Below are positions 6,923 through 15,713 of a stretch of 64,000 nucleotides of DNA, in pieces (within the stretch, counting starts at the first letter, position 1; each line of letters starts with the position of its first letter). A program made the position numbers and the translations under genes. The stretch is from positions 1-64,000 of the forward strand of contig JALFIX010000030.1 of NCBI GenBank assembly GCA_022775105.1. The letters are read 5' to 3'. The DNA is from Prevotella sp. (GTDB taxonomy: Bacteria; Bacteroidota; Bacteroidia; Bacteroidales; Bacteroidaceae). The notes under the pieces are model-generated. The model saw only the letters and a program-made list of their open reading frames with translations. It made no database searches and was not told the origin of the DNA.

Positions 6923-7945
6923 ATGAAGAATGGTTTAGACGATATCAGGGCTACGCCTATTGAGGGGATGGCAAAGGAGTTGGGGATTGAGGTAGTGCGC
7001 CACATGGCGCTCTGCCCATTCCACGGGGACAGGCATCCGAGCCTGCATTTTGATGTGAAGAGAAACAGGTTTAAGTGCTTTGCTTGCGGGGCAAGCGGGG
7101 ATGTGATCGACTTGGTGATGAAATATAATAATGTGGGATTTAAGGAGGCGGTGGAGAGCCCCCTCCTAACCTCCCCTGGGGGAGGAACTAAGAATGCTTT
7201 GTGCACAGCCGCGGGCGAAACGCCCACGCTCCCAGTGGCATCCGCGAGAGGGAGTAACCAATCTCTCCCCCCAGGGGGAGACGGAGGGGGGCTGGGTGTG
7301 GGGGCTGACCTTGAATACCTCTCCACTCTCATTGCTCATCCCGTTATTAATGCCGTGGCGGCGCATTTCCTTTATGACGAGAGGAAGATTGACCCGAGGG
7401 TTGTCAGGTGGTGCGGACTGACGAGCATCGACCGGCCTATGCCTTGCTGGCGATGGGGGAAGGCGTTTTATGATGCCCCGTCGCTGCTGATTCCTTATAG
7501 GGATGTGGATGGGAGATTGTTGACGGTGCAGGGGAGGTATATGGGAAAGGAGGAAAAGCCCCGCTTCCGCTTTCCTCGCGGTTCGCACGTGGGGATGTAT
7601 AACAAGCCGGTTATCAAGAGACTCAGGGCGGGGGATGAGCTTTGGATTACCGAAGGCCCTTCGGATTGCTGGGCTATGCTGTCGGCAGGACATAAGGCGG
7701 TGGCTATCCCTTCTGCCACATCGCTCACCAAGGCTGACATCGCTTTGCTGAGGGACGGACTGCCCGAAGGCGTGTCGCTACACATGTATCCCGACAACGA
7801 CGAACCGGGGATGAGGCTCTTCGAGGGATTGAAAAGATGGTTTCCCGAGTTGCAGGGGCATGTGCTGCCCGATGACTATAAGGACTTCGGACAATGGTAT
7901 GCCGCAGTTGGATTACGGCAACCTAATCATGGTCAGGTAAGCTAA
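6923..7945 (+). CDS. CHC2 zinc-finger / Toprim primase
   Basis: The 340-residue protein has a DnaG-type CHC2 zinc finger, CPFH (31-34) and CFAC (52-55), followed by GDVIDLV, and a Toprim core with EGPSD (244-248) and DND (291-293). These are the metal and nucleotide sites of bacterial primases, so it should make RNA primers, probably with the DUF3987 protein. It is short for DnaG and lacks a helicase-binding C-terminus, as is usual for mobile-element primases. Residues about 79-130 are a Gly/Pro-rich insert encoded by a palindromic DNA repeat (7157-7293) placed between the two domains. The frame stays open through it, so the protein may still be functional with a longer linker. Confidence 0.9.
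   Translation: MKNGLDDIRATPIEGMAKELGIEVVRHMALCPFHGDRHPSLHFDVKRNRFKCFACGASGDVIDLVMKYNNVGFKEAVESPLLTSPGGGTKNALCTAAGETPTLPVASARGSNQSLPPGGDGGGLGVGADLEYLSTLIAHPVINAVAAHFLYDERKIDPRVVRWCGLTSIDRPMPCWRWGKAFYDAPSLLIPYRDVDGRLLTVQGRYMGKEEKPRFRFPRGSHVGMYNKPVIKRLRAGDELWITEGPSDCWAMLSAGHKAVAIPSATSLTKADIALLRDGLPEGVSLHMYPDNDEPGMRLFEGLKRWFPELQGHVLPDDYKDFGQWYAAVGLRQPNHGQVS
7157..7293. repeat. palindromic repeat element inside the primase gene
   Basis: The left end (AGCCCCCTCC, then CTCCCCTGGGGGAG) is an imperfect inverted copy of the right end (CTCCCCCCAGGGGGAG, then GGAGGGGGGCT). Each end can also fold by itself. The roughly 137-bp element is much richer in C and G runs than the surrounding gene. CCCCCTCC/GGGGAGG palindromes of this kind are familiar as dispersed intergenic repeats in Bacteroidota; here the element lies in frame within coding sequence. 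Confidence 0.75.
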
Positions 7946-8030
7946 AAATTGACCTGTTTCGGTTTTCCCCGATAATCGTTGACCAATGTCAAAAAATAGG
8001 CTTGTGTGCGACAACAAATCGGGAAAAAGC

Positions 8031-8061
8031 ATTGTCAGTTCAGAAAATAGTCGTAATTTTG
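8031..8061 (+). promoter_or_regulatory. promoter of the small exported protein gene
   Basis: ATTG (8031-8034), a 19-nt spacer and TAATTTTG (8054-8061) match the consensus with one change in the -33 box. The leader is about 110 nt. The -7 box is followed by CACCGTCAAA, the same word that follows the small-RNA promoter at 4123. Confidence 0.55.
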
Positions 8062-8179
8062 CACCGTCAAAAGAACAATATGACAGCGCTGTTAAGGACG
8101 ACAAGACACATTTATTAGAGATTAAAAGAAGATTGTAATTCAGGTTAAAAAGATTAAAGATTAAAGAAAGGGTAACATT

Positions 8180-8548
8180 ATGAAAAAGATGATTATGACA
8201 GTTATGGCAGTGCTTTGCATGACCACAACATTCGCAAAAGACGAGAACGCAAGCGCAACAAGCGCAATGAGCGCATTTGACATGAGCGTTAACATGAGCA
8301 AGCTCAGTGAGACTCTCAACCTCACGGCTGACCAGCGCGAGAGCGTGGCTGACGTACACCACACCTTCTGCGGCGAGATGATGGTGGCTGCCCAGGCCGG
8401 CAGCGAGGACCAGAAGGACCTCATGCGCAAGGCTGTGAACAAGGACTTGAAGTACATGCACTACATCCTCAACAAGGAGCAGTACCGCAAGTACGTGATG
8501 GTTCTCAACGCCACACTCAACAACCGTGGCTTGGACGTTACAAAGTAA
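8180..8548 (+). CDS. small exported protein with LTxxQ-like motif
   Basis: This 122-residue protein starts with a clear signal peptide (MKKMIMTVMAVLCMTTTFA) and the mature part is entirely helical. LNLTADQRESVADVH resembles the LTxxQ motif of Spy/CpxP-type periplasmic proteins, and the C-terminus repeats the pattern with LNKEQYRKYVMVLN. A periplasmic stress or chaperone-like role is possible but not shown. It has its own promoter and terminator, so it is monocistronic, and its G+C and codon choice look native compared with the accessory genes on its left. Confidence 0.75.
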   Translation: MKKMIMTVMAVLCMTTTFAKDENASATSAMSAFDMSVNMSKLSETLNLTADQRESVADVHHTFCGEMMVAAQAGSEDQKDLMRKAVNKDLKYMHYILNKEQYRKYVMVLNATLNNRGLDVTK

Positions 8549-8582
8549 CGTGATAGTATTTGGGTAATAATATTATAAATTG

Positions 8583-8621
8583 AAAGAGAGTGACGAACAT
8601 CATTGTCGTCACTCTCTTTTT
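8583..8621. terminator. strong terminator between convergent units
   Basis: AAAGAGAGTGACGA pairs perfectly (14 bp) with TCGTCACTCTCTTT and is followed by further T. It can serve the gene at 8180 and, on the other strand, the end of the long polysaccharide locus at 8642. Confidence 0.9.
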
Positions 8622-8641
8622 CTGTCTATATCAGGTCTTTG

Positions 8642-9724
8642 CTATCGGTACAATGCCTCGTATTGCCTTACGATTTCTTTCCACATGTAATGCTGCTTCG
8701 CCACTTCCAACATAGGTTCGCCTTCAAGATGGGGCATGCCGAGATAGTCAATCAGTTGCAGGTCGTTGGAATAGTAATATGCCATGTCGCAGGTGGTCTC
8801 GCGGTTGAAGACCACATCGTATGCCAGGATGGGGCGGCCGAAGAACATTGCCTCCACCAATGAGGGGTTGGTGCCGCCGCAACTGTGTCCGTGGATATAG
8901 TAGTTGCAGTTTTTCCTCAGGGTGTATAGCACGTCGAGGTCGTATATGGGGTCCAGCATCTTGATGTTGCTGAGCAGTCCGTAGCGCCACCTCAGCCTTC
9001 TTCCATACGCGCTGTAGTCCCAGTTGCCGATGAACACCAACGGCAGTCCGAACTTGGCGAATGCGTCGAGTGTGATGTGGCAGTTGTTCTCTGGTTCGAT
9101 GCGGCATATCGACAAGGCATAGTCGCGTTTCCTCAGTCCGTATTTGTATAGTATTCCCCTCTGTGTCTCGTCGGAAAGGTGGCGTATGGCATGGTCGCCG
9201 CCGTATGCGATCATGACCGATGGTTTGTGGTAAGTCTCTGTGACATAGTCCTGTATGCCCTTGTTGTCGGCGATGATAACATCCGCGAACTTCACTGCCA
9301 ACACCTCGTTGAGCTTAAGGAATTGGCGTGCGAAGAATCCCCATTTTGCGCGTGTGTGCTCGCGCCCGTCGATGTTGACTATGAGTTTCTTGGTGTAAAA
9401 CAGTCTGAAGATAGGTATGAAGATGCCACCCGACACACCGAGCAAGAGCACGGTGTCGTAGCCATTGATACAGCGCATGAGCGACAGTATGTCGTAGGGA
9501 ATACTTTGTATGCCGTTGGCATGGAGGAATGGGATGTATTTGAGTCTTGCCCCCTTGTGAGTTTTCATTTTTTTCTTATAGTCCCTGCCTGAACAGAATA
9601 CGGTGTATTCCACTTTGTGAGACTTGAACTCGCCAATGAGGTTTTCCACGAGAGTCTCAAATCCACCGTATTGTGCAGGCACTCCCTGTGTGCCAACTAT
9701 TGCTACCCTTCTTATTTTTCTCAT
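8642..9724 (-). CDS. GT4 glycosyltransferase with DUF1972 N-terminus, rhamnosyltransferase-like
   Basis: The 360-residue protein opens with VAIVGTQGVPAQYGGFETLV, the signature of DUF1972, found in WchF/Cps2T-type rhamnosyltransferases. The C-terminal GT-B domain has GGTNPSLVEAMFFGRPILAYD with the EX7E-like donor site. It is cytoplasmic with no membrane segment. It should add a sugar, by analogy rhamnose, to the growing lipid-linked unit. It is the last gene of the locus, 14 bp after the preceding gene, and the terminator at 8583 follows. Acceptor and linkage cannot be read from the sequence. Confidence 0.85.
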   Translation of the reverse strand: MRKIRRVAIVGTQGVPAQYGGFETLVENLIGEFKSHKVEYTVFCSGRDYKKKMKTHKGARLKYIPFLHANGIQSIPYDILSLMRCINGYDTVLLLGVSGGIFIPIFRLFYTKKLIVNIDGREHTRAKWGFFARQFLKLNEVLAVKFADVIIADNKGIQDYVTETYHKPSVMIAYGGDHAIRHLSDETQRGILYKYGLRKRDYALSICRIEPENNCHITLDAFAKFGLPLVFIGNWDYSAYGRRLRWRYGLLSNIKMLDPIYDLDVLYTLRKNCNYYIHGHSCGGTNPSLVEAMFFGRPILAYDVVFNRETTCDMAYYYSNDLQLIDYLGMPHLEGEPMLEVAKQHYMWKEIVRQYEALYR

Positions 9725-9738
9725 AGTTTATTTACTTA

Positions 9739-10836
9739 TTAATGTTTCTGATACAATCTAATTGTATTAGCTATCTTTTCTGTCATGATTTCTGAATCAT
9801 AGAGTTGTGCCCGTTCCAGGGCATTGTGAGTCATCCTTGTGTATGTGTCCTTGTCTGTCAGCATTTCTCTTATTCTTTTTGTTATGTTATCCATTTCGCT
9901 TACGTCAATCTTGTATCCGTTCACTCCGTCGTCCACCATTTCAGCCACTCCGCCCACCGTGGGCACTATCACCGGCAGAGCCGCACTCATGGCTTCGAGC
10001 ACAGTCATGCCGAAGGTCTCTATAACGAGGTTTTTGTCGGAGAGGTTGAGCAGCAGTGATGCCTGGTTATAGAACGGTGTCACGTCGTTTTGGCGGGGAT
10101 AGATCGTGAGGTTCTTGCCTATAGTCTTGTCAAGGCGGTTTTCGGAGATATATTCGTCGATATTCTCCTGCGAGTCGTTAAGCACGAGTGTGAATCGGTA
10201 TTCGGGTAATTTCGCCGAAAGCTCGATGAACTCCCTTGTGCCCTTGTATGCCTTCAGTGATGCAAGCATCAGTATATTCTTCTGGTTGTAAGCCCTTTCG
10301 GTGTCGGGTTTTAACTTCTCAACGAATGTCTTTGGCAGTGCATTCGGGATGACCCTCACCTTGCTGCGGTCGGCGAGCGACGATGCCTGATATTCCGACA
10401 CGCAGATAATCTCGTGAGCCAACCGCTGCATCATCCACGAAAGGGTCTTATAGAAGAAGCCTTTCACGAATGCGTTCTCGTGATAGTGATAGACAACCCT
10501 CTTGCCCATTATCCTTCCCGCCAATGCAGGACCCACGGGCAGCAAAGTGTTAATATAAAATACCACATCCCGATTGAATATCCATCTTAATGCCAAGAAG
10601 AAGGTGTATATCTGCACTGCGGCATATCTCGCCATGGTCACTACGGGATTGGTGGAGAAACGATAGAAACAGGAGTGTTTCTTGAATCCCTGCATTCCAA
10701 TCAGCCCGTCGAGCACCCCGCCGTTGGAGGTGACCAAATCCACCTTGAATCCTTTGCGCAACAAGCCTTCGAGCACCATCCGGAGAACGATGGGGCTGCC
10801 GCTAAAGTCGTTGTAGAGATGGAAACAAACGAGCAT
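9739..10836 (-). CDS. GT4 family glycosyltransferase
   Basis: This 365-residue GT-B enzyme starts MLVCFHLYNDFSGSP, containing the usual glycine-serine acceptor loop, and has EAMSAALPVIVPTVGGVAEM in the donor site with the EX7E pattern. One hydrophobic helix near residue 90 may touch the membrane. It lies between the phosphotransferase-like gene and the DUF1972 enzyme, in the same direction. The 41 bp to the upstream gene are A-rich and contain two GAAGAAT-type words. The sugar specificity is unknown. Confidence 0.85.
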   Translation of the reverse strand: MLVCFHLYNDFSGSPIVLRMVLEGLLRKGFKVDLVTSNGGVLDGLIGMQGFKKHSCFYRFSTNPVVTMARYAAVQIYTFFLALRWIFNRDVVFYINTLLPVGPALAGRIMGKRVVYHYHENAFVKGFFYKTLSWMMQRLAHEIICVSEYQASSLADRSKVRVIPNALPKTFVEKLKPDTERAYNQKNILMLASLKAYKGTREFIELSAKLPEYRFTLVLNDSQENIDEYISENRLDKTIGKNLTIYPRQNDVTPFYNQASLLLNLSDKNLVIETFGMTVLEAMSAALPVIVPTVGGVAEMVDDGVNGYKIDVSEMDNITKRIREMLTDKDTYTRMTHNALERAQLYDSEIMTEKIANTIRLYQKH

Positions 10837-10877
10837 TTTAAATGAAGAGTGAAGAATGGTTTAAATGAAGAATATTT

Positions 10878-11963
10878 TTAAATGAGAAATGAGAGGAGGT
10901 CGCTCCATATTAGCATGGATTTTGCTATGTCTCCTTCTGCCTTGCCTTGTTCGCGGAGGGTGAACCTGGCTATAATCTCAATGAGATATGCCTTGTAGTT
11001 GTCGGTGTTTATCCATTTGCCCTCGTTGCTGCCGATATATCGGATAATGTCTTGCGAGGTCCAATGACGCTCGAAGATAGCCGTCTGTGTAAAGAAATGA
11101 TACCTGTCCAACATAGGTGGATAAGTCATCTTGGCATATTCCCAGTCGAAGACAAAAAGCTCGCATTTCTCCACAAACATATTCCATGGGGTAAAGTCGG
11201 CATGATAGGCTGAGAATGTGACCTCCTTGCCTTGCCAACGGTTATATATGTCTCTTATAGCTCTCTCCACCACTGATTTGTCCACCTTGGCAGGCAACCA
11301 TTCAAGGTGCTCTCTTAATGCCTCGATGGTATGGAAATAGTCGCTATACTCAAATCTCAGTTTCTGAATAGTGGCGTTTCTCATGTCTGTAATGAATCGG
11401 GTGTGAATATCTTCCCATTCGTGAACGACCTTGGAGTCAAGGGTTTTGGCAGTGCTCTGGACAAAGAGCGTGTAGCCATCAGGAAGATTTCCGCAAAAGA
11501 GACATTCGGGGATGTTCTTTATTCCCTTGCTGTTCAGGTCTTTCAGCAGTTGCGCCTCCTTGTCGAACAGGGCGGCAATCTCTTCGTTGTCAGATATTTT
11601 GCAATATCCCAATATATGGCTTCCCTTGCTTATCTGCATTGTAATCTTCTGATGCACACTTGGAGTGCCGCAGAAGACGGCAAACTCCAGGTCGTTGGCA
11701 TTGAAAGCTTTCTCCAACGCCCTTTGCAGTTTGCGGTTCAGACGGCATCGTATGTTTTCGATATGTATTTTCCTTCTCACCAGGGAAATGCGATGGAGTA
11801 GGGGAAACCACCTTTTGAGCATTATCCCGTTTCTGCCGCTTGGCTGATATAGCTCCATGGCAGTGCGCAGGTGCCTTGCCGGCATTATCCACACCTTGCC
11901 GTCAGCATTGGCGAAACGGTAGAACCGCTGCCCTTCGTCCTTAATGAGAATCCTTTCTGTCAC
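10878..11963 (-). CDS. APH/choline-kinase-fold phosphotransferase
   Basis: The C-terminal half of this 361-residue protein has HADFTPWN (about residues 252-259), matching the catalytic HxDxxxxN loop of aminoglycoside and choline kinases, and FVFDWEYAK (about 270), matching the metal-binding DxD/DFG region. This fold transfers phosphate from ATP to small molecules or sugars. In a polysaccharide locus the likely substrate is a sugar or a glycan end, but this is inference. The N-terminal 120 residues are basic and unassigned. It is preceded by 164 bp without a gene, so it may have its own expression signal. Confidence 0.75.
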   Translation of the reverse strand: MTERILIKDEGQRFYRFANADGKVWIMPARHLRTAMELYQPSGRNGIMLKRWFPLLHRISLVRRKIHIENIRCRLNRKLQRALEKAFNANDLEFAVFCGTPSVHQKITMQISKGSHILGYCKISDNEEIAALFDKEAQLLKDLNSKGIKNIPECLFCGNLPDGYTLFVQSTAKTLDSKVVHEWEDIHTRFITDMRNATIQKLRFEYSDYFHTIEALREHLEWLPAKVDKSVVERAIRDIYNRWQGKEVTFSAYHADFTPWNMFVEKCELFVFDWEYAKMTYPPMLDRYHFFTQTAIFERHWTSQDIIRYIGSNEGKWINTDNYKAYLIEIIARFTLREQGKAEGDIAKSMLIWSDLLSFLI

Positions 11964-12127
11964 AATTGTAAGAACTCAAGTTTTGGAAGTGGATTTTGAA
12001 CCACAGAGTTTAAGAGATTAAGAGTATTTATATTATGAAAGAGATTTAATGCCAAGGCATTTGGAGTTCATAGAGGGCTGCGCATGATTTGTTTAAATAA
12101 AACCATTATACATTGGGAATTATCACT

Positions 12128-13390
12128 TCAGAATGATGAGTAAGAATTGAGAATAGCATCCCTGATTTCAATTCCGTGCCTTTCCCACGTTATCCGGCTT
12201 GCGGCAGCCTGGGCATTGATACCCATACGTTGCCGCACATCGGGATTGGTCAATCTTATCATTCCATCCTTGATACTGCTTATGACCTCCTCGCGTGATG
12301 TCCGTGGAATCATAATGGCATAGTCATCGGTGAAATATCTGGTATATCCCGTAGTGTCGATGCAAATCAACGGCAAGCCCATAGCCATGGCATCAAACGA
12401 CACCGTGACGGCTCCCTCTTTCAGGGCGGCGTTAATCACGACATCCGACTCCGCCATCCTTTTGCGGTAGTCATCCATCGACACCTTTCCGAGCATGGAT
12501 ATATGATTGTCGAGAGCTTTCGCCTTAATCAATGCCTCAAGTCTCCTTCTGTCAGAGCCTTCGCCCAATATTGTTAAGTGTATTCGGTCATTCTCTCTTA
12601 TTGCGGCTTCAGTGGCTTCAATGACCAAGTCAAATCCGCGCCAGGCATCCAGTCTTCCTACGGTAATAAACTTCGTGATGTCGCTGTCCTTTCCCACCAC
12701 CTTATTATATATATAAGGAGTGGAGTCAGCCGCCACGTCGGTAAACAGAACCGCCTTGTCAGCATATTCAGATGGGATGTATTGACGTGTGATTTCGGTC
12801 TTGCATAGAATAAGATTGGCGTTGCGGCATCTCTTGCGGAATCCCATGTTCCAATGGGTTAGTGATGCCATACGCCTGCGAATCGACTCCAAGATACGGT
12901 TCTTCGTATCGTAGCAGTGTGAAAACTCGGAGGGAATGGTTTCAAGTCCCCCGACAGGTCCCCAGATGAAGAACTGCTTTTGTCCGTACTTGCTCACCTT
13001 CCACAGCACGTTTCCATACGTCAGATGATGGAAAATCCGTATGTTGTTTTCCTTCATGGTTCGCTTGACAATACTCTCGGTGCTCAGTTGCCACAGATTA
13101 TAATAAGTGCGCACTCCTCGCAGTCCTTTCTTCCAGAACCTTGCCCACTTGGGCCAGTCGTAATACAGCCAATGAATGCCGCTGTATTCAGGATGCCGCT
13201 CAATCCACGGCTCGATATTATGCCTGTTGCTCTGGCGTGTGAGCACCCACAGCTCGAAGTACTTCGACATCTCCAACACCCAGTGCCACCCCACGCCAAT
13301 CTCGCTGCCAAGATCAGGTTCGCAGGCGTAGGCGGAGATGAAAATACGCAATCGCTCCGTTGTGGTTCCTTGTGCAGAAATAATGTTCAT
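12128..13390 (-). CDS. GT4 family glycosyltransferase
   Basis: This 420-residue GT-B enzyme has an N-terminal domain beginning LRIFISAYACEPDLGSEIGVG, a motif shared by many GT4 enzymes of Bacteroidota capsule loci, and a donor domain with TVGRLDAWRGFD and ALKEGAVTVSFDAMAMGLPL. It should transfer a nucleotide-activated sugar at the cytoplasmic face. It follows a GT2 gene with an 11-bp gap. The A-rich 164 bp downstream (11964-12127) hold only a CCACAGAG repeat remnant. Confidence 0.85.
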   Translation of the reverse strand: MNIISAQGTTTERLRIFISAYACEPDLGSEIGVGWHWVLEMSKYFELWVLTRQSNRHNIEPWIERHPEYSGIHWLYYDWPKWARFWKKGLRGVRTYYNLWQLSTESIVKRTMKENNIRIFHHLTYGNVLWKVSKYGQKQFFIWGPVGGLETIPSEFSHCYDTKNRILESIRRRMASLTHWNMGFRKRCRNANLILCKTEITRQYIPSEYADKAVLFTDVAADSTPYIYNKVVGKDSDITKFITVGRLDAWRGFDLVIEATEAAIRENDRIHLTILGEGSDRRRLEALIKAKALDNHISMLGKVSMDDYRKRMAESDVVINAALKEGAVTVSFDAMAMGLPLICIDTTGYTRYFTDDYAIMIPRTSREEVISSIKDGMIRLTNPDVRQRMGINAQAAASRITWERHGIEIRDAILNSYSSF

Positions 13391-13401
13391 TTATTGAAGA
13401 A

Positions 13402-14415
13402 TTATTTGCTCTTATATTTCCATTTACGTCGTAAGACAAGTAAAGCAGGCAGGAATAGTGAGGTGAGATTACTCAACAGGCTAAATGTTCCCGGAGCCAT
13501 TGTAGCACTTCTTGTGAAGATGTTCGCTTTCGTGCTCAATGGAGCTACGATTTCCTCAATAGCTTGCCTTTTGGCTTTTATGGAGTCATGGCAGGTCAAG
13601 TAATTCCTCAATCCCAAACCAAAAACATATTCTCCAATTCGTTGTAAATTATGTTCCAACTCCTGACTGCATGGAGAAATAGAGGACGTTGACAGTTGAT
13701 ACAACCTCATTCCACACCTGAGGGTAGAATACATGGTTTCAGGTGACTTGTAAGAAGTCATGGTGGTAGAAGTGTTGTTTTTCAGATAATGGATAAACAG
13801 AATCGGTTGATACTGTGTCCTTTGGGCTTTATGCACTAACCGATGCACCCAGTCGATATCTTCAATGCGCTCTTTTTCATCGAAGAAGAGATTGTTTTCG
13901 ACAACAAGAGACCGCAGAAATATAAACTTCCAGGGTGCCCAGGGTATAGAGTTACGCAGTATTTGTTCATCACCGGTCATCACCTCATGATGAGGGAAAT
14001 TGTGTTGTAAGGTATTGTTCACCTTTCCAGGATGCTCGTATGCACAATCAACAATCAATATATCCAACGCAACAGTCAGAAGATGTTCATATACCTTAGC
14101 TATAGAGCCTTGATGAAAATAATCGTCCTGGTCAATAAATATGATGTATTTGCCCTTAGCGATTCTTATTCCGGTATTCCTGCTTCCCCCCTGACGCTTA
14201 TTGACAGAATGTTTGACAACCCTCATGTTATTATGCTTTGCAGCCTGTTCATCCAACCATCTGCATGTATCGTCCGTACTGCAATCATCAACACATATTA
14301 CCTCATATATAGAAGGGTCGAGTGGCTGATGCCAAATACTCTCCAGGCAAATGGGCAAGTCGTGCGCCAATCCGTTATATACTGGGATAATGATAGAGAA
14401 AAAAGGGTTGCTCAT
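13402..14415 (-). CDS. GT2 family glycosyltransferase
   Basis: The 337-residue protein has the GT-A core of family 2: FFSIIIPVYNG at the start, VDDCSTDDT, and the metal-binding IFIDQDDYF near residue 95. The C-terminal 100 residues are helical and include a possible membrane-touching segment. It sits between the NTase/kinase fusion gene (6-bp gap) and a GT4 gene (11-bp gap), so it is in the same transcript. Donor and acceptor are unknown. Confidence 0.85.
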   Translation of the reverse strand: MSNPFFSIIIPVYNGLAHDLPICLESIWHQPLDPSIYEVICVDDCSTDDTCRWLDEQAAKHNNMRVVKHSVNKRQGGSRNTGIRIAKGKYIIFIDQDDYFHQGSIAKVYEHLLTVALDILIVDCAYEHPGKVNNTLQHNFPHHEVMTGDEQILRNSIPWAPWKFIFLRSLVVENNLFFDEKERIEDIDWVHRLVHKAQRTQYQPILFIHYLKNNTSTTMTSYKSPETMYSTLRCGMRLYQLSTSSISPCSQELEHNLQRIGEYVFGLGLRNYLTCHDSIKAKRQAIEEIVAPLSTKANIFTRSATMAPGTFSLLSNLTSLFLPALLVLRRKWKYKSK

Positions 14416-14421
14416 ATTTTT

Positions 14422-15711
14422 TTATACGATTCTTTTGATGTTCTTATAATGCTGATTTTCAAAGACAATTCGCAATATCTCTGTTACTGTAGCCTGCGGC
14501 GTACCATCATTCATAATTTTGTAAAACCTGGGCTTGCTGGACAAATAGTCAATCTTTCTGTTGATAGATTCTATCCCTTCCTTGTCCAATTCCTTCTTTC
14601 TGGCTAAAATTGTCTCAGTACTGGCAGTAAGCAGAATGTTGTAATCCAAAGAAGGTATAAAACATCTGCCCCACACATACAGGAATTTCACAGGAAGGTA
14701 GATACGGCTTCGGCGGCTATCACAAATGATGTCGGTGTAATAGCGGTCGAATATGACAATATTACGCTTGAATAAGAGAGACCTTATTTTAAGTAAACCG
14801 CCGAAGAAATAATCGGTGGAATAATATAACAACCTAAGGAATGAACTGATATTTCCCGTTTTTTGTCCTCTATGAGGCAAATGATAGTGATGGTCAACCG
14901 TCTTTTTTAAACCAGCAGAATGTGCAACATCGCTAAGGTTTCCATAAAGATTGGGTCTAAAGTGGAATACTCTGATATCACCAAATACGGAACTCAGTTC
15001 TTTTATCAAGCAATTGATTACTGTGGTTTTTCCTGAACCGTCAGGTCCAGAAAATCCAATCGATATGCCTTGGACAGACAGTGTGTTATATATTGAATAA
15101 TACAAATAACGGCAAATCGCAATAAAGGACAGCCAAGGGTGTGTTCTAAACAACAGAACTCTAATACTCAAAACTTTTCTTTTGCCCGATGTTCCAATTC
15201 CGATGGAATTTAGATGTTCGTCAATCTCTTTTTTATATAAACTTTCCGCTTCCTTTTTTATCTCAAAATATTTGGCTGGATATGGTACACCAAGAATGGT
15301 ATTATAGGCATATTTCGCTATATATTCCCAGTCTTTTCTCACATGATATAATAATCCGTTATATTGCTTGCTTTTCAATACTTGGTCAGCAGTAAACAGA
15401 ATCATATCACGCACATAAATAGAGAATATGAAATCAAAGGAAAGTAGAAATGTCTCTTCGTTTTTGGATGATGTAAATATGATAGAATGCATTTCTCCTC
15501 CTTTGTAATACATAAGCACCTGATAACCATGTTCATTTAAAACAGATACCAACAGCTTTCTAATCTTGAAGAAATCATCCCTCTTGATTATTATATCTAT
15601 ATCGCGACTTATTTGCTTAGGAATATTCTGATAATTCCTAAGTATCGCATAATTTGAGGAATCATTAAGCAATTCTATAATTTTTCTAAGTAGATGCTCT
15701 TCGGTATTCAT
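14422..15711 (-). CDS. nucleotidyltransferase-like / thymidylate-kinase-like P-loop fusion
   Basis: The first 150 residues resemble a nucleotidyltransferase fold: YAILRNYQNIP followed by SRDIDIII and a helical tail. The second half is a P-loop kinase of thymidylate-kinase type, with Walker A GFSGPDGSGKTTV (about 217-229), IVIFDRYYTDIICDSRR as the DR(Y) motif, and a C-terminal lid. At 429 residues it is about twice the size of a thymidylate kinase, and it lies deep in a capsule locus, so DNA precursor synthesis is unlikely. Family context suggests phosphorylation of a sugar or glycan, perhaps with the kinase-like protein at 10878. The substrate is unknown. Confidence 0.7.
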   Translation of the reverse strand: MNTEEHLLRKIIELLNDSSNYAILRNYQNIPKQISRDIDIIIKRDDFFKIRKLLVSVLNEHGYQVLMYYKGGEMHSIIFTSSKNEETFLLSFDFIFSIYVRDMILFTADQVLKSKQYNGLLYHVRKDWEYIAKYAYNTILGVPYPAKYFEIKKEAESLYKKEIDEHLNSIGIGTSGKRKVLSIRVLLFRTHPWLSFIAICRYLYYSIYNTLSVQGISIGFSGPDGSGKTTVINCLIKELSSVFGDIRVFHFRPNLYGNLSDVAHSAGLKKTVDHHYHLPHRGQKTGNISSFLRLLYYSTDYFFGGLLKIRSLLFKRNIVIFDRYYTDIICDSRRSRIYLPVKFLYVWGRCFIPSLDYNILLTASTETILARKKELDKEGIESINRKIDYLSSKPRFYKIMNDGTPQATVTEILRIVFENQHYKNIKRIV

Positions 15712-15713
15712 AT

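Noticed and set aside
7157-7293. Frameshift or gene break in the primase
   Set aside because: The frame stays open and all zinc-finger and Toprim motifs are in the same frame; the odd stretch is an in-frame insert.
8603-8863. 86-aa + strand ORF at the end of the glycan locus
   Set aside because: It overlaps the terminator and the DUF1972 transferase on the other strand.
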